Position numbers and translations under genes: made by a program | In this document: positions 18,179 through 26,996 of the stretch, one piece after another | Numbering within the stretch: the stretch's first letter is position 1 | Layout of the letters: every line of letters begins with the position of its first letter | The notes under the pieces: generated by a model | The model's input: the letters and a program-made list of their open reading frames with translations, nothing else | Databases searched by the model: none | What the model was told of the DNA's origin: nothing | NCBI RefSeq assembly: GCF_022200785.1 | Contig: NZ_CP087585.1 | Location: forward strand, 1,240,001-1,304,000 | Length of the DNA: 64,000 nucleotides | Source of the DNA: Pedobacter mucosus | GTDB lineage: Bacteria; Bacteroidota; Bacteroidia; Sphingobacteriales; Sphingobacteriaceae | Reading direction: 5' to 3'

Positions 18179-19393
18179 ATGCCACCTGAAACTCAAAATA
18201 CTGCTTTTACCAATCCCAATTTAACTATTATCAGTTATGTAGCCTTCACGTTTTTAGGCTATTTTACTATCGGACTTACCTTAGCGGTTTTACCTCAATA
18301 TATTCACGGCAGCTTGGCTTTTAGTACTATGATTGCCGGTATTGTAATTAGTCTACAGTATGCTGCAACATTTTTATTCCGTGGTTTTGGCGGAAAGATA
18401 GTTGATAAAAAAGGACCGAAGCCTGCTGTAATGATGAGCATGATTGGCTTCATTTTAAGTGGTATAATTTTATTAGCGGTCTCATTTCTTAAAGATCAAA
18501 GAATTCTTAGTCTGGCTTTACTTGTGGTAATGCGCTTAGTGACTGGTTTTTCTGAAGGATTAGTTGGTGCAAGTCCGATAAACTGGGCAATTTTTAGAGT
18601 TGGTAATCAACATACTGCAAAAGCAATCAGCTACAATGGTATTGGCAATTATGGTGCGCTAGCTGCTGGTGCTCCGCTTGGCGTTATTATTAGCAATTCT
18701 TTTGGTATTAGTTACATTGCTTATTTTATAATTTTAATTGGAATTGGAGGATTGATTTATGCCAATAGTAAAATCAACATTATTTTAACCAGTAAAGAAG
18801 CTCCACAATCATTTTTTAATGTACTTAAGAAGGTTACGCCTTTTGGACTTTGTTTAGCTGCCGGCGGTATTGGCTTTGGAGCAATATCTACTTTTGTAAC
18901 GCTTTATTATTCGTATTTAAACTGGACAGGAGCCGTACTTTGCTTATCGCTTTTCAGCATTATGTTCGTATTGGGTAGATTGATTTTTGCAGGAGCTATT
19001 AATCAATATGGCGGTATGAAAACCGCTATAGCTTGCCTAGCAATGGAAGCCTTTGGTTTAGGAATTATTGCACTATCTGTAAATCCGATGTTAACATTAA
19101 TAGGTGCAGGAATAGCTGGTTTCGGTTTTTCTTTGGTTTTCCCAGCGCTAGGCGTGGAGGCTGTTCGTTTAATTCCAGCATCGAGTCAAGGATCAGCTTT
19201 AGGAAATTATGGATTATTTATTGATCTTTCCTTAGGCATAACCGGACCATTATTAGGAGCAATTTCTACTGGTTTTGGAATGAATTATCTTTTTCCATTC
19301 AGTTTATGTATTGTTGTAATGGGCTTGGTTTTGGCAATTTCTATACAGTATCGAAGACAAAAGCAAGGGTTGCAGGCATTTACTGAAATTTAA
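18179..19393 (+). CDS. Major facilitator superfamily transporter
   Basis: A 404-residue inner-membrane protein with about 12 hydrophobic segments. The cytoplasmic loop between TM2 and TM3 carries the MFS motif A-like GGKIVDKKGPKPAVM, and the second half begins after a loop near residue 205 with the counterpart GRLIFAGAINQYGGMKTA. It resembles the YfcJ/YhhS group of drug/sugar efflux-type carriers, but the substrate cannot be told. It stands alone, with a terminator-like hairpin immediately after its stop codon. Confidence 0.88.
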   Translation: MPPETQNTAFTNPNLTIISYVAFTFLGYFTIGLTLAVLPQYIHGSLAFSTMIAGIVISLQYAATFLFRGFGGKIVDKKGPKPAVMMSMIGFILSGIILLAVSFLKDQRILSLALLVVMRLVTGFSEGLVGASPINWAIFRVGNQHTAKAISYNGIGNYGALAAGAPLGVIISNSFGISYIAYFIILIGIGGLIYANSKINIILTSKEAPQSFFNVLKKVTPFGLCLAAGGIGFGAISTFVTLYYSYLNWTGAVLCLSLFSIMFVLGRLIFAGAINQYGGMKTAIACLAMEAFGLGIIALSVNPMLTLIGAGIAGFGFSLVFPALGVEAVRLIPASSQGSALGNYGLFIDLSLGITGPLLGAISTGFGMNYLFPFSLCIVVMGLVLAISIQYRRQKQGLQAFTEI

Positions 19394-19395
19394 GA

Positions 19396-19424
19396 AATCT
19401 TGCAGTTTTGAGTTCTGCAAGATT
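19396..19424. terminator. Bidirectional terminator-like hairpin between convergent genes
   Basis: A perfect 10-bp stem AATCTTGCAG / CTGCAAGATT (19396-19405, 19415-19424) with a 9-nt loop lies 2 bp after the MFS stop and 10 bp before the end of the convergent DUF72 gene. It lacks a long T-run on either side but its place and perfect stem suit shared termination. Confidence 0.65.
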
Positions 19425-19434
19425 CGTATCCCTT

Positions 19435-20337
19435 TTAGAATAAAGTCGGTGAGGTAGTATTTCCATTAGCCATTTCAGGAATTTTTAAATCAGTTCCAAC
19501 GGCTTCGTTTAACTTCTGTGTAAAATATGCCGAAAACAGTGGCGATGAAAGTTCTTCATTTTGGTGAACGAAAAAGTAGAGGTTTTCAAGTCCTTGTTTT
19601 TTCCATTCAACTATTTTTACAATCCAGTCGTCTAAACGCTTTTTATCAATTTCATCTTCATTAACGCCAACAAATCTAACAAACGCCGTAGGCGTAGTTA
19701 AACGCATGTGTAACATATCCCTTCTTCCGGCAGTATCCACAATAATGTTGGAGATTCCGTTATCCTCAAACAATTGTGGGAATTCATTAGCAATAGTGGG
19801 ATTTGAGAACCATTCGCCATTGCGAACCTCAACACCCAGCGGAATCACTTTCGGAAATTCATTAATAACTACCTTAAGTCTTTCGAAATCCTTTGGTTTA
19901 AAATTGTCATGCAGTTGAAGAAAAGCCATGCCGAGTTTGTCCTCGAAGTTGCTTACGGCATCGCAAAAAGTTTCTACAGGTTCTTTAACATTAATTAATC
20001 TTTTAAAGTGACTAACCGTATTGGTCAATTTTGGGAAGAATTTAAAATCGGCTGGGGTTTTTTGTGTCCATGTAATTACTTGCTCCTTGCTTGGCATTCC
20101 GTAGAATGTCGCATTCAATTCAATGGAATTAAATTGCGTAGAATAATAAGTTAGCTCGTCTTTTGTTCCTTTTGGATAAAAGCCTTTTAAATCAGCTTTA
20201 TTCCATTTTGCGCAACCTACAAATGCCTGGAAATTTTGCTTTGACTTATTAGCGTTTAATATTGCTTCCGTTTCAGGAGCATCAGGAGGAAGTGTGAAAT
20301 CTATAATTGATGGGTCATCTACTTTACCAAATTGCAT
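19435..20337 (-). CDS. DUF72 family protein (TIM-barrel-like)
   Basis: A 300-residue protein of the DUF72/YecE family: FVGCAKWNKADLKGFYP near the start, then YSTQFNSIELNATFYGMPSKEQV, and the later IPLGVEVRNGEWF and NIIVDTAGRRDMLHMRLT with FVRFVG. The family has a TIM-barrel-like fold with a conserved cavity and no settled function. The true start is taken as the ATG at 20335-20337; an in-frame TTG 33 bases upstream lies in the repeat element and would add a tail without family match. It is convergent with the MFS gene. A TATCTTTG box on the same strand (20368-20375) sits inside the repeat element and may serve as a -7 element. Confidence 0.88.
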   Translation of the reverse strand: MQFGKVDDPSIIDFTLPPDAPETEAILNANKSKQNFQAFVGCAKWNKADLKGFYPKGTKDELTYYSTQFNSIELNATFYGMPSKEQVITWTQKTPADFKFFPKLTNTVSHFKRLINVKEPVETFCDAVSNFEDKLGMAFLQLHDNFKPKDFERLKVVINEFPKVIPLGVEVRNGEWFSNPTIANEFPQLFEDNGISNIIVDTAGRRDMLHMRLTTPTAFVRFVGVNEDEIDKKRLDDWIVKIVEWKKQGLENLYFFVHQNEELSSPLFSAYFTQKLNEAVGTDLKIPEMANGNTTSPTLF

Positions 20338-20351
20338 ATGATGTGGTTTAA

Positions 20352-20532
20352 CTAACCGCAAAGTTAGCAAAGATAATGCGCAAAGAGAGAGAAGTGAATT
20401 GGTTATTAAACAAAAAACGCTGAGAAATTTTGCGTTATTGCTCAGCGTTCACTATAAAATTTTATTATGTACCCAACTTTGCCTTCTTAGCGCTTTCCTG
20501 TTAAAGAAAAACTTAGCGTTCTTTGCGGTTAG
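20352..20532. repeat. Inverted-repeat intergenic element, second copy of the CCGCAAAG-ended type
   Basis: The ends CTAACCGCAAAGTTAGCAAAG (20352 onward, 20 bases quoted in part) and the inverted counterpart ending CTTTGCGGTTAG (20521-20532) pair over about 12 bp and more with mismatches. Inside is a perfect 9-bp hairpin AACGCTGAG / CTCAGCGTT (20416-20424, 20441-20449). Its termini match those of the element at 224-509. It fills most of the space between the DUF72 and arginine decarboxylase genes; a 69-codon frame crossing it is not called. Confidence 0.68.
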
Positions 20533-20543
20533 AACTAGAAAAC

Positions 20544-21932
20544 CTAGTAACCAAGTATTTTCAAAACCTGCTTACTATTCTGCTCTTCACCAAAAACCTC
20601 GAAATTGAAAGTCTCATCCCTATTTCTGCGGATTAAAACATGTTTTGGACTTGGTAATAAACAATGATGAATGCCGCCATAACCACTCAAAACCTCTTGA
20701 TACGCACCAGTATGGAAGAACCCTAAATACTGTACTTTCCTTGTTTTTGGCATAAATACACTATTCATGTGCGCTTCTTGATTGTAATAATCCTGACCAT
20801 CGCAAGTTATGCCACCTAAGTTAACACGCTCATATTCGGCATCCCAATTGTTAATGGGTAATAAGATATATTTTTGGTTTAAAGCCCAAACATCTGGAAG
20901 GTTAGTAATGAAAGATCCATCCAACATTAACCAACGTTCGCGGTCGTTTTGTTGTTTTCTACCTAACACCTTATACAAAATCCCAGATGCCTCTGCAACA
21001 GTATATTTACCGAATTCGGTAATAATATCTGGTTCCATCACATCATGAATGGCACAAATTTCTTTAATTCGCTTTACAATTTCGTTTACCATGTATTCGT
21101 AATCGAAATCGAAGACCAACGAATCTTTAAATGGCATTCCACCACCAATATCTAAAGTATCTAAATCGGGATTAATTTTTTTGAACTTGCAATAAAGCGT
21201 TACATATTTCTCTAACTCATTCCAGTAATAAGGAGAATCTGTAATACCAGAGTTGATAAAAAAGTGCAATAACTTTACACGAAAATTTGGATTATGAACG
21301 ATTTTATTATTGTAAAAATCAATAATATCCTCCATTCGAACCCCTAAACGCGAAGTGTAAAATTGCGAATCTGGTTGTTCTTCAGCCGCAATACGGATAC
21401 CTAAATTACAAGGCGTATCAATATCGACCTCATCATCAAAAAGGTTAAATTCCTCTTTATTATCCAACACGGGTATGATATTTTTATAACCATCGTGCAA
21501 CATATCTATAATATATTGCTTGTATTGATAGGTTTTAAAACCGTTACAGATTACCGTTATATCCTTAGTCAAAACACCTTTTTTCTCCAAAGCTTCAATC
21601 ATTGGCATGTCGAAAGCTGAAGAAGTTTCCAGGTGAATATTATTTTTGAGCGCTTCTTCTACAATATGTTTAAAATGCGAACTTTTCGTACAGTAGCAAT
21701 ATTTATAATCACCACGATAATTGTTCTTTAAAATGGCAGTTTGAAAAAGAATCTTCGCTTGTTGAATTTTCTTACTCACCATTGGTAAGTAGGTGAAACG
21801 TAGGGGAGTACCATAGGTTTCTATCATTTCCATCAGGTTTAAATCCTGAAAATATAATTCATCGTCTATAACATCGAAACCTTCCTGTGGAAAACCAACG
21901 CTTAGATCAAGAAATTCTGAGTAACTCTGCAT
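20544..21932 (-). CDS. speA: Arginine decarboxylase (PLP-dependent, short Bacteroidota form)
   Basis: A 462-residue fold-type III PLP enzyme that converts arginine to agmatine, the first step of polyamine synthesis from arginine. The PLP-lysine region reads YKYCYCTKSSHFKHIVEEAL, the phosphate-binding glycine loop is LDIGGGMPFKDSL, and a later conserved segment is EFGKYTVAEASGILYKV. The C-terminal barrel includes NLGGITCDGQDYY and GYGGIHHCLLPSPKH, with the Cys/Asp pair (CDGQD) usual in decarboxylases. It is shorter than the about 630-residue E. coli SpeA, as in other Bacteroidota. Substrate is inferred from family; diaminopimelate decarboxylase is the main alternative but its motifs fit less well. 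Confidence 0.85.
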   Translation of the reverse strand: MQSYSEFLDLSVGFPQEGFDVIDDELYFQDLNLMEMIETYGTPLRFTYLPMVSKKIQQAKILFQTAILKNNYRGDYKYCYCTKSSHFKHIVEEALKNNIHLETSSAFDMPMIEALEKKGVLTKDITVICNGFKTYQYKQYIIDMLHDGYKNIIPVLDNKEEFNLFDDEVDIDTPCNLGIRIAAEEQPDSQFYTSRLGVRMEDIIDFYNNKIVHNPNFRVKLLHFFINSGITDSPYYWNELEKYVTLYCKFKKINPDLDTLDIGGGMPFKDSLVFDFDYEYMVNEIVKRIKEICAIHDVMEPDIITEFGKYTVAEASGILYKVLGRKQQNDRERWLMLDGSFITNLPDVWALNQKYILLPINNWDAEYERVNLGGITCDGQDYYNQEAHMNSVFMPKTRKVQYLGFFHTGAYQEVLSGYGGIHHCLLPSPKHVLIRRNRDETFNFEVFGEEQNSKQVLKILGY

Positions 21933-22134
21933 TTACTTTTAAATAATTTTTTGCAAAAATGTAATTTTAAATTGAGATATGATTGGTATCATTCATTTTT
22001 TTACTGTAAGGAAACGCTTAAAATAAAAGGCAGGATGATACAGGATGGTAACTCATGTAATTTTGGCTAATTTAAGCGCATTAAATAGCACAATTTTATT
22101 TGTGGCTAAAGATAAATAACCAAATATTTTAGTA

Positions 22135-23553
22135 ATGAAATGCACCAACCTATTAATGCTAATTGCGTTAAGTTTCTTAAGTTTTATTGTAAAGGCACAA
22201 CCAAAAACACCTTTGTGGGTTGACAAAGTTGGTGCTAAGTCGCTCATTTTTAAGGCAAATATTTATAAAGCGAACGATTACGGCGCTTTAGGTGATGGTA
22301 AAACAAATAATACTATTGCCATTCAAAAGGCTATTGATGATTGTGCTAAAAAAGGTGGTGGAACAGTAACTTTTGCAAGTGGAAAATACTTGATAGGATC
22401 TATATTCGTAAAAACTGGTGTTAATCTTAAAATAGATAAAGACGTTGAAATTTTAGGTAGTCAAAATATTACTGATTATCCAGAAGTTGATACAAGGGTA
22501 GCTGGTATTGAGATGAAATGGCCAGCAGCGCTGATCAATATTATTAACCAGGAGCGAGCCAGTATTTCTGGTGCTGGTTTAATAAATGCCCAAGGAAAAC
22601 CATTTTGGGAGATGTATTGGAACATGCGAAAGGATTATGATGCAAAAGGTTTAAGGTGGATTGTAGATTATGATGCAAAACGCCCACGTACGATACTGAT
22701 AGAATCTTCAAAAGACATAATGCTTAAAGACTTAACGATCCAGCAAGCAGGCTTCTGGACAGTTCAGGTATTATACTCCACCTATATAACAGTAGATAAA
22801 ATTACCATACGAAATAACGTTGACGGCCACGGACCAAGTACTGATGGGATTGATATTGATTCGTCTTCATGGATTTTGGTTCAAAACTGTGATATAGACT
22901 GCAATGATGATAACTTTTGTTTAAAAGCAGGCAGAGATTGGGACGGATTAAGGGTAAATCGTCCAACAGAATATGTAGTAATTAGAAATAGCATTGCAAG
23001 AAAAGGAGCGGGATTACTTACGCTTGGGAGTGAAACATCAGGAAGTATTCGCCATGTATGGGCAACTAACTTAGTAGGATATGGCACAGGAAACGCAATA
23101 AATATTAAATCTGCAAGAACGAGGGGTGGAACTGTGGAAGATGTTTATTTTGGCAACATTACTATGAATAGCGGTGGAAATGTAATTCAAATCAATCCAA
23201 ATTGGAATCCTACGTATAGTTATTCAACCCTTCCTGCAGGTTATAACCCTGATTCGATACCTCCACATTGGAAAAAATTATTGGCTCGAGTAGAACCAGA
23301 AGCTAAAGGTATTCCTAAATTTCAAAATATTACGATCTATAATATAAAGGCAACTGGCGTAAAAAAAGGGATCAACGCAATGGGTACCGATAAAACCATT
23401 TTAAAAGATTTTAAAATTAGCAATATGGATGTAGAGGCTATAACAGCAGGCAATATAGAATACGGATTAAACTGGAGTTTCGATAAAGTTGTTATAAAAG
23501 CTGAAGATAAATCGACCTTAAAAATTAGCAATTCCACTAATGTCAAATTCTAA
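22135..23553 (+). CDS. Secreted glycoside hydrolase family 28 (polygalacturonase-like)
   Basis: A 472-residue parallel beta-helix pectin hydrolase with a signal peptide (MKCTNLLMLIALSFLSFIVK then AQ). The start of the fold reads NDYGALGDGKTNNTIAIQKAI. Catalytic aspartates are in STDG (D237, replacing the usual NTDG) and NDDNFCLKAG (D258, D259); the usual endo-enzyme GHG is replaced by TLGSETSGSIRHV, and the substrate arginine/lysine motif appears as NIKSARTRGG. The G-S-E form is typical of exo-acting GH28 members, so an exo-polygalacturonase or a rhamnogalacturonan/galacturonosidase role is likely. It is the first gene of the PUL; the next gene overlaps it by 14 bp. Confidence 0.92.
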   Translation: MKCTNLLMLIALSFLSFIVKAQPKTPLWVDKVGAKSLIFKANIYKANDYGALGDGKTNNTIAIQKAIDDCAKKGGGTVTFASGKYLIGSIFVKTGVNLKIDKDVEILGSQNITDYPEVDTRVAGIEMKWPAALINIINQERASISGAGLINAQGKPFWEMYWNMRKDYDAKGLRWIVDYDAKRPRTILIESSKDIMLKDLTIQQAGFWTVQVLYSTYITVDKITIRNNVDGHGPSTDGIDIDSSSWILVQNCDIDCNDDNFCLKAGRDWDGLRVNRPTEYVVIRNSIARKGAGLLTLGSETSGSIRHVWATNLVGYGTGNAINIKSARTRGGTVEDVYFGNITMNSGGNVIQINPNWNPTYSYSTLPAGYNPDSIPPHWKKLLARVEPEAKGIPKFQNITIYNIKATGVKKGINAMGTDKTILKDFKISNMDVEAITAGNIEYGLNWSFDKVVIKAEDKSTLKISNSTNVKF

Positions 23554-26500
23554 AAATTTAATGAGTTTTCTAAAATCCTTAGTATTTATACTTTCTTTAT
23601 CTTCATCAGTCAATTTATTATATGCTCAAGCGCTATATCCGCCAATTTTACCTAGCGAAAATTGGCATAATGAGGAGCGAGAACTGCGTTATCATCCTGA
23701 AGGGAGAGATTTTGTAATCACGAATGGAAATCGTCGTTTCACAAGGGCGCTATATGGAACGCACTCTGCTTTTAGGGTAGAAGCGGGCGATCTTCCAGAA
23801 TTTGCCCTTTACATGCCAGGAATGGGTGGAAATTTGAAATTTGGATTGATCGATGCAAAGGGTAGCAAATGGCTTATCAAATCGGAGAACATAACAGCCA
23901 GATATAGAGCCGGTTCAATGCTTTACAACATCACTGATCCGATGCTTGGCAATGGATATTTAGAAATGAGCATTCTTGCTTTAAGTAAAAGTGAAGGGCT
24001 AATATTGAAAGCTAATTTTAAAAATGTTGGTAACAATATAAAACTGTTTTGGGCTTTTGGAGGTGCAACCGGCAAAAATTTTAGTAGGAATGGAGATATG
24101 GGTCCAGATCCGGAATCTGTTTTTTATAACCATCCTGAGAATTGTAAAGGAAATATCTATCAAATAAAAAAGAATTCGTTTACGCTTGCTTACGGTAAAG
24201 ACAAAACCTTAATTGGGTCTTTTCCATCTGATCAACTTAAGATAAGCGATGCGAAAAAACAAAATTCTCCCGTTGAAATGGATCAGTCTATTGGTGACGA
24301 ATTTCCTACGATAACAGGGAAGTTAAATGTCGTAAATGACAAAGATTTTTATTTTTTTATTCAAAATCCTAAAGACGAGCAGTCCCCAGCTTCATGGTCT
24401 GTAGTAGACCAATTTAATCAAGCAGAAGTTGCTCGAAAAACTATCGCTAATAGAATCATCGTTAATACGCCTGACCCATATATCAACACAATTGGAGGTA
24501 CACTTGCCATTGCTTCAGATGCTATATGGGAAGATCCATCGTATTTGCATGGCGCAATAGGTTGGCGCAGTCGACTAAATGGTTGGAGAGGTGCTTACAC
24601 CGCAGATCCTTTAGGTTGGCATGATCGGGCCAGAATGCATTTCAACGCCTATGCTAAATCTCAAATTATCGAGCCCTTAAATGGCCCCGTGGTAGCAGAT
24701 ACTTTGTTAAATTTAGCCCGGTCTAAAGAAGAGTTGGGTACCGCAATGTTCAGCTCCGGATACATCGGTAGAGAACCAAATGGGAAAACCAATAAGCCGC
24801 ATCATTATGATATGAATCTTGTCTTCATCGATCAGCTGCTATGGCATTTAAACTGGACTGGAGATTTAAAATATGCTAAAGAAATGTGGCCTTTGCTTAC
24901 CCGACATTTAGCCTGGGAAAAAAGGGTTTATGATCCAGATAATGATGGTCTATATGATGCCTATGCTGTTATTTGGGCAAGTGATGCCTTGCAATATAGC
25001 GGTGGCAGTGTAACACATTCCTCTGCTTATAATTACCGATCAAATGCAATAGCAGCAAAAATTGCTCGACTAATAAATGAAGATCCAAATCCGTATCAGC
25101 TTGAAGCAGATAAGATTTTGAAAGCAATCAATGCACAACTTTGGATGCCTGAAAAAGGTTGGTTTGCAGAATATAGAGATGCCATGGGGCTTAAGCTTTT
25201 GCACCCATCAGCGGCACTTTGGACCATTTATCATGCCATTGATTCTGATGTTCCAGATCCTTTTCAAGCTTGGCAATCGTTGCGTTATACAGATACAGAG
25301 CTTCCGCATATTGCAATTCGTGCAAAAGGACTTGTAGATAAAGGTTATTATACCGTTGCAACTACAAACTGGATGCCTTACGAATGGTCGCTTAATAATG
25401 TTGTTTTAGCTGAATCTACACATACGGCTTTAGCAAATTGGCAAAGTGGGCGTAGTGAAGAAGCCTTTAAGTTATGGAAAAGCGAAATGCTTGCCAGCAT
25501 GTACTTAGGTGGAAGTCCGGGTAACTTTGTTCAAATTTCCCATTATGATACCAACAGGGGAGAAGCTTACAGAGATTTTGGCGATCCTATCGGAATAAAT
25601 TCTAGAGCATTAGTGGAAGGGCTTTTTGGGATAGTGCCAGATGCATTAAATAAGAGACTTAATATTCGCCCAGGATTGCCAGCAAACTGGGATCATGCCT
25701 CCATAACCATTCCTGATCTTGATTATTCTTTTGAAAGAGTTGGTGACCAAGATACTTACACTCTGCTATCTAGGTTTGATATTCCGTTGAATCTAGCGAT
25801 GAAATTTAGGGTTAGAAAAAATGGTATAAAATCAATATTGGTTAACGGCTTACCAGTAAAATGGAAAAACAATAACCCCGCAATTGGTTATCCTGAGATA
25901 GAAATTGAAAGTCCGGCTGCTAAAAAGTATGTAGTGAAGATAATTTGGCAAGGACAAACATTTGCTCAACCTAAAATCCAAACTTCTTATTTTAAAGGAG
26001 AAAACATAGAAGCAAACTTCGTAAACTCAAGTATAATTAAAACATTTGATCCTCAAAATACGCTATCTAAAATTTCTATTGTTGGCGGTGTGCTCAAAGC
26101 TAATTTAGTTGGAGCAATTGGCAATAGAACCGTTTTTGTTCAAGTAAAACACGGCCAATTTACTTATTGGTTTCCACTATGTTTTGAATTAAAATCAAAT
26201 GAGCCTATCGCTGTTCCTCTTGATATGTATAGTGATAAATGGAAAGGCCAAAATTTTGAAAAGCAAAATTTAACAACCTATTTTAACGACAAGGTCGACC
26301 AGATTTTCAAAAACAAATATCTTTCTCCACGACCAAAAACAACAACATTACAATTGCCAGTACAAGGAATTGGCGATTGGCCGCATCCAAACCTTAAGCC
26401 TGAAATAAATGATACAGGTTTAAGAAATTTAGCAAGAACTAAAAACGAAATTTCTCTTCCTTCAGGAATAATTTTTAATACGGCTGGAGAAAAGAATGAT

Positions 26501-26959
26501 AAAAACATTTTGTTCACTTCCAGATGGGATAATTATCCTTCATCTGCAGATATTACATTGACTGGAAAAGCCAGTGCTATTTTCTTCTTGCTCGCTGGTT
26601 CTACAAATCCAATGCAAAGCAGAATGGATAATGGTTTAATAACGGTTTTTTATACTGACGGTACAAATGAAAAGCTGCCTTTGAAAAATCCAGAAAATTG
26701 GTGGCCAATTGAAAAGAATCTTCTTATTGATGGGGCTGCTTTTGATACGAAAGCGCCTAAACCTGTACGGATTCACCTCAAAACAGGAATAATTGAAGAT
26801 AAAAATAACAGTCAGTGGAACGGAAAAGAGATAGATGGTGGTGTGGCTACGGCAATAGGTTTGGCACTAAATGCAAATAAAACACTATTAAAAGTAAATC
26901 TTTCTACCTTGTGTAATGATGTAGTTATTGGCGTAATGGGAATCACTTTGCAAAGATAG
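23540..26959 (+). CDS. DUF4450 / six-hairpin glycosidase-like secreted protein
   Basis: A 1139-residue exported protein (signal around residues 8-30 ending LLYAQ; a second ATG at 23561 would avoid the overlap with GH28). The N-terminal about 330 residues match my memory of DUF4450 (RYHPEGRDFVITNGNRR, then ALYGTHSAFRVEAGDLPEF). Residues about 350-700 have the repeated Trp-rich helices of an (alpha/alpha)6 toroid glycosidase (GWHDRARMHFNAYAK, MNLVFIDQLLWHLNWTGD, NYRSNAIAAKIARL). The C-terminal 400 residues are beta-rich, perhaps carbohydrate-binding. Given its GH28 and HTCS neighbours it probably removes a side-chain sugar from pectin, but no substrate or catalytic residue can be assigned. Next gene starts within 40 bp. 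Confidence 0.8.
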   Translation: MSNSKNLMSFLKSLVFILSLSSSVNLLYAQALYPPILPSENWHNEERELRYHPEGRDFVITNGNRRFTRALYGTHSAFRVEAGDLPEFALYMPGMGGNLKFGLIDAKGSKWLIKSENITARYRAGSMLYNITDPMLGNGYLEMSILALSKSEGLILKANFKNVGNNIKLFWAFGGATGKNFSRNGDMGPDPESVFYNHPENCKGNIYQIKKNSFTLAYGKDKTLIGSFPSDQLKISDAKKQNSPVEMDQSIGDEFPTITGKLNVVNDKDFYFFIQNPKDEQSPASWSVVDQFNQAEVARKTIANRIIVNTPDPYINTIGGTLAIASDAIWEDPSYLHGAIGWRSRLNGWRGAYTADPLGWHDRARMHFNAYAKSQIIEPLNGPVVADTLLNLARSKEELGTAMFSSGYIGREPNGKTNKPHHYDMNLVFIDQLLWHLNWTGDLKYAKEMWPLLTRHLAWEKRVYDPDNDGLYDAYAVIWASDALQYSGGSVTHSSAYNYRSNAIAAKIARLINEDPNPYQLEADKILKAINAQLWMPEKGWFAEYRDAMGLKLLHPSAALWTIYHAIDSDVPDPFQAWQSLRYTDTELPHIAIRAKGLVDKGYYTVATTNWMPYEWSLNNVVLAESTHTALANWQSGRSEEAFKLWKSEMLASMYLGGSPGNFVQISHYDTNRGEAYRDFGDPIGINSRALVEGLFGIVPDALNKRLNIRPGLPANWDHASITIPDLDYSFERVGDQDTYTLLSRFDIPLNLAMKFRVRKNGIKSILVNGLPVKWKNNNPAIGYPEIEIESPAAKKYVVKIIWQGQTFAQPKIQTSYFKGENIEANFVNSSIIKTFDPQNTLSKISIVGGVLKANLVGAIGNRTVFVQVKHGQFTYWFPLCFELKSNEPIAVPLDMYSDKWKGQNFEKQNLTTYFNDKVDQIFKNKYLSPRPKTTTLQLPVQGIGDWPHPNLKPEINDTGLRNLARTKNEISLPSGIIFNTAGEKNDKNILFTSRWDNYPSSADITLTGKASAIFFLLAGSTNPMQSRMDNGLITVFYTDGTNEKLPLKNPENWWPIEKNLLIDGAAFDTKAPKPVRIHLKTGIIEDKNNSQWNGKEIDGGVATAIGLALNANKTLLKVNLSTLCNDVVIGVMGITLQR

Positions 26960-26996
26960 AATGCTCAAATTTAACGCTCAATCCTGGGAAAGATAT

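Noticed and set aside
20399..20608. 69-codon + strand frame between DUF72 and arginine decarboxylase genes
   Set aside because: Lies within the inverted-repeat element and overlaps the end of speA; no family.
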